Shown here: one piece after another, positions 51,822-60,278 of the stretch
Layout of the letters: each line of letters starts with the position of its first letter
Position numbering within the stretch: position 1 is the stretch's first letter
From: Limosilactobacillus sp.
GTDB lineage: Bacteria > Bacillota > Bacilli > Lactobacillales > Lactobacillaceae
NCBI RefSeq assembly: GCF_022482365.1
Contig: NZ_JAKVPE010000001.1
Location: forward strand, 1,364,001-1,428,000
Length of the DNA: 64,000 bases
Direction of reading: 5' to 3'
Position numbers and translations under genes: made by a program
Notes under the pieces: generated by a model
What the model was told of the DNA's origin: nothing
Seen by the model: the letters and a program-made list of their open reading frames with translations, nothing else
The model's database searches: none

Positions 51822-52499
51822 ATGAATAAACCATACATTATTTGTCACATGATGATGTCAATCGACGGCCGGATCGATTGCGGCATGACCGCCCAGCTGA
51901 AAGGCAACAGCACCTACTACTCAACCCTGAGCGCTATCGACGCCCCAACCCGGATCAGCGGCCGGGTTACCGCCCAGACCGAACTGTCCGGCGGCCAGCA
52001 CTTCGCCAGCGCTTCTGCAACCCCGCTGGGCAAGGAAGCCTTCGGGAAAAATGCCAGCGCGGCCAGCTACAATATTGTGATGGACACCAAAGGCACCCTG
52101 CTATGGGGCAATGACGGCGGGGCTTCACAACCGCACCTGATCATTACCAGCGAACAGGCTACCAAGGAATACCTGCACGACCTCGACAGCAAGGGAATTT
52201 CCTGGATTGCAACCGGCAAAGAGCACATCGACCTGGCACGGGCCATGGAAATTCTAGCCGAGCAATTCGGTGTTGACCGCCTGGCAATCGTCGGCGGTGG
52301 CAAGATCAACGGCGGCTTCCTTGACGCCGGCCTGATTGACGAAATTAGCATTGTCATCGGTCCCGGTGCTGATGGCCGGGTCAACCAGCCAAGCCTCTTT
52401 GACGGGCGGCCAGCTGGACGGCGGCCAATCGATCTCAAACTCAAAGATGTTCAGTCGTTTGACGACGGCGCGGTTTGGCTCCGCTACCTGACAAAGTAA
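51822..52499 (+). CDS. RibD C-terminal/dihydrofolate reductase-fold oxidoreductase
   Basis: 225 residues with MMMSIDGRIDCGM, FGVDRLAIVGGGKINGGFLDAGLIDEIS (in two blocks) and a C-terminal VWLRYL strand. It belongs to the same family as the gene at 11383-12087. NADPH-dependent reduction of an unknown compound is likely. AGGAGG precedes the ATG. Monocistronic, ending in a hairpin. Confidence 0.83.
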   Translation: MNKPYIICHMMMSIDGRIDCGMTAQLKGNSTYYSTLSAIDAPTRISGRVTAQTELSGGQHFASASATPLGKEAFGKNASAASYNIVMDTKGTLLWGNDGGASQPHLIITSEQATKEYLHDLDSKGISWIATGKEHIDLARAMEILAEQFGVDRLAIVGGGKINGGFLDAGLIDEISIVIGPGADGRVNQPSLFDGRPAGRRPIDLKLKDVQSFDDGAVWLRYLTK

Positions 52500-52511
52500 A
52501 GTAAATTCAAA

Positions 52512-52546
52512 CAACCCCCAGGGCGATTGGCTCTGGGGGTTGCTGT
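52512..52546. terminator. Terminator between convergent genes
   Basis: CAACCCCCA (52512-52520) pairs with TGGGGGTTG (52534-52542). It separates the reductase from the Rpn-family gene. Confidence 0.8.
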
Positions 52547-53338
52547 TTACTTGAATAGTTTTTGCATTTGTTGGTTGGTTAGGTCAAAGTGCTGTTGAAC
52601 CTTAGACTTTAACTGATCTTCCGGCAGGCCTGCTTCACGCAGTAGAGAAATCGTGCCACGAATTGCCTCCATTTTCCCTTCTTCACGGACATCTTCGTCG
52701 TGGAACATCATGTGAGTCTTGTTATCCATGTAATCATTCCTCCATTCCGTGTTTTTGCTTAGATTCTGGATGTAATCCTTCAATTCATCGACGTACTCGT
52801 CATTTACTACATCCTTATTATCCACGTAATCAAGGAAGTTGCGCAAGTCTTTACTGACATCATCTTTGGTGCCCTTAGTATTCAGAAAAATTGCTGTGCG
52901 ACCGTCGCCCAATTCCAGTGACTTCTCCTGCTTACAGTAACTTAAAAAGTCATACCGATGCAGTCCCAGGCCAAAGGGATCGAAGGGCCAGATAAAGATC
53001 ACAAAGGACCTGTTCAGCGTTGCGTACTTTTGCCCGTGCTTTAACATCTCACTATCGATCCGGCCCTGATAATAGCGCACCCGCTGCGGCAGGCCGCGCG
53101 TGTGGCGGATCTGCATGTCGATCTCGTAGACGACGCCGTCCTGGTCCTTGGTGTAAACGTCGAAGCGGACACCGTGGCTGAATTGAGTTTCCTGAATCGT
53201 CTTCTGAACCGTCGGGAACTCAATCCGCTCGATTTTTAGTTCCGGCAGGATCAGCTGGATCAACTGCTGACAGAGCTTCTTATTGCTCATCACGCTGCCG
53301 AAGACAAAATCATCCTGAATGCTAATTTCGTTGTTCAT
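52547..53338 (-). CDS. Rpn-family recombination-promoting nuclease / PD-(D/E)XK transposase-like
   Basis: 263 residues. DDFVFGSVMSNKKLCQQLI, GVRFDVYTKDQDGVVYEIDMQ with the Asp/Glu-x-Asp nuclease site, and YYQGRIDSEML are the PDDEXK_2 signature. Members such as RpnA of E. coli cut DNA and raise RecA-independent recombination. ATG 53338 follows GAGGTG; a GTG nine bases earlier overlaps it. C-terminal helices (200-263) are typical. No accompanying transposon ends were seen. Confidence 0.85.
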   Translation of the reverse strand: MNNEISIQDDFVFGSVMSNKKLCQQLIQLILPELKIERIEFPTVQKTIQETQFSHGVRFDVYTKDQDGVVYEIDMQIRHTRGLPQRVRYYQGRIDSEMLKHGQKYATLNRSFVIFIWPFDPFGLGLHRYDFLSYCKQEKSLELGDGRTAIFLNTKGTKDDVSKDLRNFLDYVDNKDVVNDEYVDELKDYIQNLSKNTEWRNDYMDNKTHMMFHDEDVREEGKMEAIRGTISLLREAGLPEDQLKSKVQQHFDLTNQQMQKLFK

Positions 53339-53459
53339 TTTGTTCACCTCGTATTTACTGCTCTAATTAATAAATACGGGAAAAAGCCAAAATTTGATTT
53401 TTAAAGTTCCTCCTGACACAAAAAATCGTGAACCCAGCCGCCCGAGTCTACGATCTTCT

Positions 53460-54668
53460 TTATTTTTGCATCAGTTTAGTTTTCTTCATCAGCCAGTCGG
53501 TCGCGTAAGCCGCCACCAGCAGCACCGGCAGCAGTTCAATCGGTACCAAGAGGGCCAGGAGGATCACCGTCAGCAGCGGGCGACCCAGGATGCAGGTCAG
53601 GCTGGCCGTCAGCACGACCGCCGCATTGACCGCCACCGTCCCCGGCAGCACAAGCGCACAGGCCACTCCGATCGCCAGGCTGGCAAAAATTGCCGGGAAG
53701 ATTGTCCCCCCGCGCCAGCAGAGCGCAAAACCGAGGTTGGTGACGACCGCCTTCAGCACGGCCACCAGTAGGAGGTAACCGGCCGTCATCCCCAGCGCCT
53801 CCCGGCTAAAGGGCACGATCCGAAACTCACCGGAGAAGAGCGCGTCCTGACTGATCAAAGTGCTGGCCGCCAGCAACAACCCAAAGAGGCCCCCCTGCCA
53901 AACCTTGTCCAGACGGGCATGCTCGATGTGGCTGGTCCACTTGCCAAGCTGGACAAAGAGCCAGCCAAAGGCGATCCCGACCGCCAGTGCCGGAAGCGCC
54001 GTCAGCAGGTCCAGCCACTGCCAATTGATGGTGCGGTGATGGATGCCGAAGACCCCTTCCTCGGGAAAAAGCTTGAAAATGATTGCCGACCCGACAACGC
54101 CGACCAAGATCAGCAAAGTGATTACCAGTCGTTTCTGACGCCGATCCTTAAACAGCGTGCCAAAGCGCGGCGCCTGGGCCAGCTCTTCTCGCCTCATTTT
54201 GTCGCGCCAGATACTAGGTCGGTGCTCATCATCCCTTGTTTGGTCCAGATAGTAGGCCCAGCGCATCCGGTCGCCGAGCCAGTTCACCATCCCGCCGATG
54301 ATCACCGTCGTCGAGGCCTCGGGACCAATGCTGCCCCCGGCGCTCAAGACCAGGAGCCCCAGCAGCATCGACTTCCACCACTGGTGATAGTCGACCGCGC
54401 CCTTCATCCTTACCTGGGTCAGAACCCCCGCGATTGTCAGCGGGTAGTCGCCCAGGCGCTTGTTCAGGTAGCCAATCAAAAGACCCGCGGGGATGCAGAT
54501 CAAAAACGGGTACCAGTGGCTGGGCAGGTCAAACAGGTGCCGCCCGTCGAGCCAGACCCGGTCGATCAGCCAGTTCACCAGGTTCAGGTAGCCCGCCGTC
54601 AGCATCCCGATCACTAGGCTCCAAGCCAGCGCGTAGCCGCCTAAGTTTAGTCGCAAATGTTTATCCAT
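53460..54668 (-). CDS. ClC-type chloride channel/transporter family protein
   Basis: 402 residues with about ten to eleven membrane helices. LVLSAGGSIGPEASTTVII is the selectivity-filter GxxGPEAS region with the gating Glu. The C-terminal pore elements are in GFALCWRGGTIFPAIFASLA. It is shorter than eukaryotic channels and has no CBS domains. Function may be Cl-/H+ exchange in acid resistance. Its 3' end lies 110 bp from the Rpn gene. Confidence 0.86.
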   Translation of the reverse strand: MDKHLRLNLGGYALAWSLVIGMLTAGYLNLVNWLIDRVWLDGRHLFDLPSHWYPFLICIPAGLLIGYLNKRLGDYPLTIAGVLTQVRMKGAVDYHQWWKSMLLGLLVLSAGGSIGPEASTTVIIGGMVNWLGDRMRWAYYLDQTRDDEHRPSIWRDKMRREELAQAPRFGTLFKDRRQKRLVITLLILVGVVGSAIIFKLFPEEGVFGIHHRTINWQWLDLLTALPALAVGIAFGWLFVQLGKWTSHIEHARLDKVWQGGLFGLLLAASTLISQDALFSGEFRIVPFSREALGMTAGYLLLVAVLKAVVTNLGFALCWRGGTIFPAIFASLAIGVACALVLPGTVAVNAAVVLTASLTCILGRPLLTVILLALLVPIELLPVLLVAAYATDWLMKKTKLMQK

Positions 54669-54693
54669 CAGTCTCTACCTCTCAAATGCAATT

Positions 54694-55107
54694 TTAGCAA
54701 AAACGCTTCGGATCCCAGTCCTGGGGGTTGGAATCGTCGGCCGTTTTCCCCGCCAGGATCTTCTGGTAGTGATTGATCCGGTCGGTGACAATTTCCTGGC
54801 GCTGCTTCAATGCGGCCAGCTCCTGAGCATTGTGCTTTTGCGCCTCCTGAAGGATCTGGTAGCGCTCCTTTACCGTGGCCGGGCCCTCCAGGCAAAGGTC
54901 GAAGTAGTGGCGAACCTCCCTGACCGTCAGCCCGCAGCCCCGTAGGAATTGGGCCGCCTTGAGCCAGTTGAGGACCTCGTCGTCAAAAATTCGGTTGCCG
55001 TTTTTGTCCCGTTTGACGTCCGGCACCAGGCCGCTGTCGGTGTAGTGACGGACCGTGTAAACCGTCATCCCCAGCTTTTCGGTTATCTCATGCATCGAAT
55101 ACATCAT
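54694..55107 (-). CDS. MerR-family transcriptional regulator
   Basis: 137 residues. MHEITEKLGMTVYTVRHYTD and GLVPDVKRDKNGNRIFDDE form the MerR helix-turn-helix and wing; residues 75-125 are a coiled coil for dimerisation. The single Cys pair (RGCGLTV, KRFC) could bind an effector. Divergent from the oxidoreductase gene; the intervening promoter has a MerR-type 19-bp spacer, so this protein is the likely activator. Confidence 0.87.
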   Translation of the reverse strand: MMYSMHEITEKLGMTVYTVRHYTDSGLVPDVKRDKNGNRIFDDEVLNWLKAAQFLRGCGLTVREVRHYFDLCLEGPATVKERYQILQEAQKHNAQELAALKQRQEIVTDRINHYQKILAGKTADDSNPQDWDPKRFC

Positions 55108-55145
55108 CAATCACTTCACTTTACCAAATTTTAAGTTCTTTCGCC

Positions 55146-55176
55146 TTGCCTCGGGTAACCCGAGCAAGAATATACT
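55146..55176 (+). promoter_or_regulatory. MerR-type promoter with 19-bp spacer and palindrome
   Basis: TTGCCT (55146-55151), a 19-bp spacer and TATACT (55171-55176). CTCGGGTAACCCGAG (55150-55164) is a palindrome inside the spacer, the arrangement that MerR-family activators untwist. Confidence 0.82.
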
Positions 55177-55223
55177 AATGACATCATAACGAATCTAGAA
55201 CAAAAACGAAAGGATCTGATTGA

Positions 55224-56228
55224 ATGTCAAAGATGTTACGTGTTCACCAATTCGGTAGTGTTGCTGGGGTCCAGCTGGACGATATCGAAGTGCGCCAGCC
55301 GGGTGCCGACGAAGCCCGCATCAAGGTTGCAGCCGCCGGAATCAGCGGCGACCAGCTCAACTTCATCAAGGGCCGCTTCCTGCCCGGCCAACCCGTGCCA
55401 GAAACGCCAGCCAGTCTCGGTTACGAGGCCGCGGGTGTCGTGACCGCCGTCGGCCCAAACGTTGATTCCAACTGGGTCGGCAAACGAGTTGCCCCGATCG
55501 GTCCTTACGACTTCCTGAAGTACGGCAGTTTTGGCGAAGAAATCATCGTGCCAGCGGATCGCCTGGCCGAAATTCCCGACCAGCTTCCGTTCGACCAGGC
55601 CGCGGCGCTCTGGGTGCCATACCTGACCGCCTACCCAATTGCCGTCACCAATCCTCAATTAACCCACGGCTACGTCCTGATCACCGCGGCCACCTCCACC
55701 GTTGGCCACGCCGCCATCCAGATCGCCCAGGCACGGGGCCTGGAGGTGATTGGCACGACCCGGTCCGCGGCCAAGGCCAAGTTGCTGAAGGAAGAAACCG
55801 GAATTGAAAATGTCATCGTCAGCGGCCAGGATGACTTTGTCAAGTCGATCCAGCAGATGACGAATGGTCACGGTATCGACATCGCCTTTGACCCAATCTT
55901 CGGCCAAACCATCACCGAACTCGCCGACGCCATGGCAATGGGCGGACACATCATCGAATACGGCGTGATCGCCGGGATGGAGGCCCCAATGCCCGTTCCG
56001 CAATTGCTCGGCAAGGGCCTGACGATCAAGGGCTACTCCGTCAGTGAGGTGGTTGACCATTCAGAGATTCGCCAAACTGCCAGCCAATACGTCCTCGACC
56101 ACATCACGGCCGGTGACTTTACCCCATTGATCGCTAAGGAGTTCCCACTGGCCGACTTCAAGGCCGCCTTTGATCAACTGGCAAAGAATGACCTGCTGGG
56201 CCGGGTCATTCTGACGATGGACAAGTAA
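55224..56228 (+). CDS. MDR-family quinone oxidoreductase-like protein
   Basis: 334 residues with GYEAAGVVTAVGPN, an NADPH loop ITAATSTVGHAAIQIAQ and DIAFDPIFGQTITEL. It lacks the zinc ligands of alcohol dehydrogenases, so it belongs to the zinc-independent quinone oxidoreductase branch. AAAGGATC precedes the ATG. Driven by the MerR-type promoter and cotranscribed with the Fe-ADH-like gene 10 bp downstream. Confidence 0.87.
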   Translation: MSKMLRVHQFGSVAGVQLDDIEVRQPGADEARIKVAAAGISGDQLNFIKGRFLPGQPVPETPASLGYEAAGVVTAVGPNVDSNWVGKRVAPIGPYDFLKYGSFGEEIIVPADRLAEIPDQLPFDQAAALWVPYLTAYPIAVTNPQLTHGYVLITAATSTVGHAAIQIAQARGLEVIGTTRSAAKAKLLKEETGIENVIVSGQDDFVKSIQQMTNGHGIDIAFDPIFGQTITELADAMAMGGHIIEYGVIAGMEAPMPVPQLLGKGLTIKGYSVSEVVDHSEIRQTASQYVLDHITAGDFTPLIAKEFPLADFKAAFDQLAKNDLLGRVILTMDK

Positions 56229-56238
56229 GGAGAAAAAG

Positions 56239-57357
56239 ATGAAGTTCACGATTCAACCAGCACCCCAATTAATGTACGATGCCCCCCTCGACCAGTGGCT
56301 GGGCGCACTGACCAATTTTGGAACCAAGCGGCCGCTGATTATCTTGGGCAACCAGTTCTTCAAGAGCGCTGGCTTCCTCGACAAATTGACCACCACCCTG
56401 CAGGCTAGCCAAATCATCCCGACCGTTTTCGACGACTTCCGGCGGGCCGATGTTGAAACAGCCAAGCGGGCCCGGGACCTGGCGATTGACCAGGGCGCTG
56501 ATGCGATCATCACGATCGGTGGTGGGACGGCCCACGACCTCGGCAAGACCGTCGCCCTCCTGACCGCCAATCCCAACGCCAAGCTGATGCCCATTCTCCA
56601 GGGCCAGCAGTCGGTCGCCGGCTGGTCCTACCTCCCCGTTTTCACCATCCCGACCATGCCTGGCTCCGGCTCCGAAGCCAACGGTTCCGCCCAATTGAAC
56701 GGGACCGATGGGCTGCCATACGGACTCGAAGGAATTTACCCAGCGCTGACCTATCTCCAGCCGGAGTACCTGGGCACGCTGCCGAACGTCTCCCTTATCC
56801 AAGGATCGCTCACCATCCTATCCCAGCTGACCTTAATGGACCTCACCGCCGACAGCAACCGCCTGATCGAAGGCACCCTCGATCAGTATCTGACCACCCT
56901 GGTGGAAACGCTGCAGTCCGTCGTTGACCACCAGCGAGCCAGCCATGACGAACTGGGGACCATCCTCCAGCTCAGCAGTCTCGCCATTGGTTCCCACATC
57001 CAGTACGGCAAGACGATGGACTGGGGAATTTTACTGTTGACGATGCAGGTCATGAACCGCTGGCAGGTTTCCTATTCCCAAGCCATCAGCCTTCTTTTGC
57101 CGGGCTGGGTTGCCGTCGTCGGAACTGCGACGCCCGCCTTTGATCACTACTGTCAGACGATGGGAATTGACCCCACGAACGTCGTCACGGGACTCCAGGA
57201 CGTTTACCGCCGTCTGAAGATGCCAACCCGGCTCAGCGAAGTCGGCCAGACGCCCGCCCAGCCACTCACTGCCTGGGCTGAAGAAATGGCGACTTCCGCT
57301 CTTCAGGGGGTGATGAGTGCCGAACAAATCCAAAAGATCCTCAACCTAACTGAATAA
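56239..57357 (+). CDS. Iron-containing alcohol dehydrogenase homologue without metal ligands
   Basis: 372 residues. The N-terminal Rossmann half is normal: ITIGGGTAHDLGKTVALL (residues 91-108) and FTIPTMPGSGSEANGS. The metal half is not. The GxDxxxH site reads GSLTILS (189-195), so Asp and His are Leu and Ser; the next two His positions fall at Met269 and Tyr279. It thus looks like a dinucleotide-binding protein that cannot hold iron in the usual way. AAGGAG precedes the ATG, 10 bp after the quinone oxidoreductase, and both are probably MerR-controlled. Confidence 0.75.
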   Translation: MKFTIQPAPQLMYDAPLDQWLGALTNFGTKRPLIILGNQFFKSAGFLDKLTTTLQASQIIPTVFDDFRRADVETAKRARDLAIDQGADAIITIGGGTAHDLGKTVALLTANPNAKLMPILQGQQSVAGWSYLPVFTIPTMPGSGSEANGSAQLNGTDGLPYGLEGIYPALTYLQPEYLGTLPNVSLIQGSLTILSQLTLMDLTADSNRLIEGTLDQYLTTLVETLQSVVDHQRASHDELGTILQLSSLAIGSHIQYGKTMDWGILLLTMQVMNRWQVSYSQAISLLLPGWVAVVGTATPAFDHYCQTMGIDPTNVVTGLQDVYRRLKMPTRLSEVGQTPAQPLTAWAEEMATSALQGVMSAEQIQKILNLTE

Positions 57358-57361
57358 CACG

Positions 57362-57413
57362 CCAAAGCGGGCGGCCGTGAGTAAAATCGTCATAGTCGCC
57401 CGCTTTTTTTACT
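57362..57413 (+). terminator. Intrinsic terminator
   Basis: AAAGCGGGC pairs with GCCCGCTTT around a long loop, followed by TTTTT. Confidence 0.75.
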
Positions 57414-57425
57414 TTTCGCACGCAA

Positions 57426-57462
57426 AAAAAACGGTCGATTTCGTTTTCGACCGTTTTTACGC
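57426..57462 (-). terminator. Terminator of the AlbA_2-type gene
   Basis: AAAAACGGTCGA pairs with TCGACCGTTTTT and is followed by T on the minus strand. Part of it overlaps the left 40-bp direct repeat. Confidence 0.8.
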
Positions 57463-57488
57463 CCGTTTTGCGCGCGATTTATTTGCTT
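57449..57488 (+). repeat. 40-bp direct repeat, left copy
   Basis: GACCGTTTTTACGCCCGTTT...TTTGCTT, one mismatch (A for G) against 58670-58709. It contains the last codons and stop of the AlbA_2 gene. Confidence 0.9.
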
Positions 57489-58678
57489 AAAATGTATCTT
57501 GTCGCTCTGCCCTCACCTATTTTTTCAACATAGCCTCGCTGGCTGAGCTGCTTCAAAAGCCTCAAAGCCTTAGTTCTCCCAAAGCCAGTTGCCTGACTAA
57601 TTTTCGTCGTGGTACTTGCCCCTTCGTGAATTGACTGGTAAATCCGATTTTCGTCAGCAGTCAGGTCGTCAGCAACGAATTTCAAAACCGGCAAAACGAT
57701 TTTGATTGAATTTTCAAAAATTGCAAATTGCGGCTGAACTAAGCTCTTTTGATATGAGTCTTTGATTCTTCTTATTCCGGTGCCGAATTGTTCAATTAGC
57801 CCTAGCCTAAAGAAGACGTTGGCAATAATTGGATTTCGCAAAATGGAAATCTGTCCCGCCAAGTATTCATTCTTGCTTAGCCCTTGTGGCAGTCCACCTG
57901 GTGAGGTTACTTCGATTCGGTCATCAAACATGGACACTTTAATTTGCGAATTAACACTCCAAATCCGATGAACTAATGCGTTCGCGATAGCTTCACGAAA
58001 AGCTTCTTCAGGAATCAGACTGACAACATTACGAGTCGCACCCTGAATTTCTTCGTGTTGATAGTATTGGCGATATTTTTGGAGAGCTTGGTCATATTCT
58101 TTAAGGATCGATTCATTTTCATAACTCGCCCGATCGAGCATAATGCTAATGTTCTCGCCAAAACGAATAATGTCGATTCCGCGGTAGTGGTTTTTATCGG
58201 CGAGAAGCTCACCGGCATTAGTGTAGCCATCTTTTTGCTTCAAATTAAGAGTAATCAATACGTCGGATGTTAATCTTCTAATCCCCAATTTTTCTTTCAG
58301 GGCATCTTCTAGAACATTAAATGAGAGATCTTGATTTGTCGCCGTTAAGCCGTCGTATGTTTTATTTTCACCAATCAGAATTAACTGGGATAATTCTGCT
58401 CTGTCAACTTCGATCGATGCACTATCATTTCTCTTATAGGCCTTTGATTTATACAAGTACGGGGGATGATCTCCTTGATTGACCGTTAAGGTAACCACGT
58501 TTGTCTGCTCATCAATTTTCAAATTATAGTCTGGATTCGGTTTGATCGAATCATTGATCTTATTTTCGACGTCTAGACAAAAGTCAACCGGATTCTTCAC
58601 GCCAACAATTGTTCCATCATCCTTTACTCCGAATTTGACCTCACCAGTTCCATAATTTGCAAAAGCACTGACCGTTTT
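57479..58678 (-). pseudogene. AlbA_2/Schlafen-type ATP-binding protein, 5' end truncated
   Basis: Homology runs from KTVSAFANYGTGEVKFGV (58678 down to about 58625) to the stop at 57479, some 400 residues: the AlbA_2 domain, a middle HATPase-like block with EAFREAIANALVHRIW and SPGGLPQGLSKNEYL, then a winged helix. The usual first 20 or so residues before KTVSAF are replaced by the right 40-bp repeat, and a stop (TAA) lies just upstream. No ATG, GTG or TTG precedes GTG 58600, which would give 373 residues and lose most of AlbA_2. Confidence 0.8.
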
Positions 58679-58709
58679 TGCGCCCGTTTTGCGCGCGATT
58701 TATTTGCTT
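58670..58709 (+). repeat. 40-bp direct repeat, right copy
   Basis: GACCGTTTTTGCGCCCGTTT...TTTGCTT, 39 of 40 identical to 57449-57488 and exactly 1221 bp away. It occupies the place where the start of the AlbA_2 gene should be. Confidence 0.9.
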
Positions 58710-58745
58710 TTCGCGCGCGTTTGAATCGGCTGATCTTCTTTAATT

Positions 58746-59363
58746 TTACTTTGGCCGCGCCATCGAGAAGCGCTCGCCAAGCCGGCTGTAGTTTGGTCCG
58801 GCGATCCGGGAAATTGGATCGAGCGCGGTGGCGTCGACGTGATAGCGATCGTCGACAATCTGGTCCGCCAAGTCATAGTTGACGACCTCCAAGATCAGGA
58901 GATCTGCGTCGGTTTCTCCATCCCGATTCTTAATTGGCACCACTTGGTCCAGCTTAACCTCCAGGCGCGCCTTGCTTCCCGCAATTCCGGGCGTCGTTAC
59001 CCGCTGGCTATCCGCGGTGGTCAGTCCTGCAAGATCAGCCTCACTCTCGCCACTTGGCAGGCTGGCCGCGGTCATGTTCATCTGCGCCGCCAGCTGCCGG
59101 TCCACCAAGTTAACAACCCCCTCGTGCTCACGAAGCAGATTGGCCGTGGTGTCCTTCGGTTGGCCATCAATTCGCCCAATCGCCACGGTCACCAGCGGCC
59201 GCGACCCCGGCACTACCGAGAAAAAACTGAAGGGCGCCAGGTTCAAGTTGTGGTGGCCCGCATTCCAGGTGGAAATCCAGGCAATCGGCCGTGGAGCCAC
59301 CAGCCCGGACAGCAGCTTGTAGTTATCGAGCGGCGAAACCCGCTGGCTATCAATTTGTTTCAT
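58746..59363 (-). CDS. Flavin reductase family protein
   Basis: 205 residues. YKLLSGLVAPRPIAWISTWN and LAPFSFFSVVPGSRPLVTVAI are the FMN-binding split-barrel motifs of flavin reductase/NADH:FMN oxidoreductases. No signal. It reduces free flavin with NAD(P)H for a partner enzyme. It is followed 12 bp upstream by a nitroreductase gene on the same strand, so the two form an operon. Confidence 0.87.
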   Translation of the reverse strand: MKQIDSQRVSPLDNYKLLSGLVAPRPIAWISTWNAGHHNLNLAPFSFFSVVPGSRPLVTVAIGRIDGQPKDTTANLLREHEGVVNLVDRQLAAQMNMTAASLPSGESEADLAGLTTADSQRVTTPGIAGSKARLEVKLDQVVPIKNRDGETDADLLILEVVNYDLADQIVDDRYHVDATALDPISRIAGPNYSRLGERFSMARPK

Positions 59364-59375
59364 TATAAAATCCCC

Positions 59376-60137
59376 CTAACGCTTTAATAGTCCCTGCTGC
59401 TGAGCGTACTGAATAAAGGCATCCCGCGGGCTGGCAGGCCGGTCGTTCAGGGCACTGGCCCGGCCGGCAATTAGATCGGTGAAGCTGGTGTCGCGGGCAT
59501 TGGTTGTTCGACTAGCGTAATAATCGTGCAGGGTTTGATCGTAGTCGGCGAGGGTAGACTCCGCCACCCCACCGGCCGGATACTCATTTTCAAAGACCAG
59601 GGCGTCAAGGGGCAGACGCGGCTTTTCTTCCGACTCATCAGCGGGAACGCCAATCTTCAATCCCAAGACCGGCGCTGTCAGCTTGGGCAGGTGGAGCAGG
59701 TCGCTGATCGCCTGGTTGTCATTGTGGATACTGCCGAGGACGACTCCGCCCAGGCCCGCGCTTTCGGCTGCCACCAGCATGTTCTGCACCGCCAGGGTCG
59801 CATCGAAAAAGGCCTCCATTAGAATGTCGGTCGTGTCCAGCCGGCCGAGGGGCTGGTGCGCCTTTTCACGAATCTTCGCGTTCCGGTTCAGGTCGGCAAT
59901 GAAGATGAAGAGGTCCCCATTTCCGGCAATGTAGGGCTGGTGGGCAATCGCCGCGATCTGCTGTTTCTTGGTCGGATCGGTGACGTGGATAATCGAAAAC
60001 TGCTGGAGGAACTGGCCGGAAGAGGTGTGCCGGGCCACTTCGTAAAGAGTGTTCAGCTGGTCGGTCGTCAGCGGCTGATCCTTAAATTTGCGAATCGAGC
60101 GGTGATTCAATTGTGCTTCAATCGTGGAATTGTTCAT
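59376..60137 (-). CDS. Nitroreductase family protein (NfsA-like)
   Basis: 253 residues. AQLNHRSIRKFKDQPLTTDQ is the FMN-binding N terminus (RSIRKF) and SAGLGGVVLGSIHNDNQAI the second FMN loop, as in oxygen-insensitive NADPH nitroreductases. It reduces nitroaromatics or quinones. AAGGGGGA precedes the ATG. It is the first gene of a two-gene operon with the flavin reductase. Confidence 0.87.
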   Translation of the reverse strand: MNNSTIEAQLNHRSIRKFKDQPLTTDQLNTLYEVARHTSSGQFLQQFSIIHVTDPTKKQQIAAIAHQPYIAGNGDLFIFIADLNRNAKIREKAHQPLGRLDTTDILMEAFFDATLAVQNMLVAAESAGLGGVVLGSIHNDNQAISDLLHLPKLTAPVLGLKIGVPADESEEKPRLPLDALVFENEYPAGGVAESTLADYDQTLHDYYASRTTNARDTSFTDLIAGRASALNDRPASPRDAFIQYAQQQGLLKR

Positions 60138-60233
60138 GGTAAAATCCCCCTTCTTGTCACTTACTAATTATAAGTTACTGCTGAACGATCACCAAGTCAA
60201 TTGTGCCTTAGTTAAAGGACCTTAACTGCTGGT

Positions 60234-60278
60234 TAACGAAAAACGGCGGGCCACAAATGCTGGCTCGCCGTTAATTTT
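60234..60278 (-). terminator. Terminator of the redox operon
   Basis: Minus strand AACGGCGAGCCA ... TGGCCCGCCGTT followed by TTTCG, after the NAD(P)-binding gene. Confidence 0.82.
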
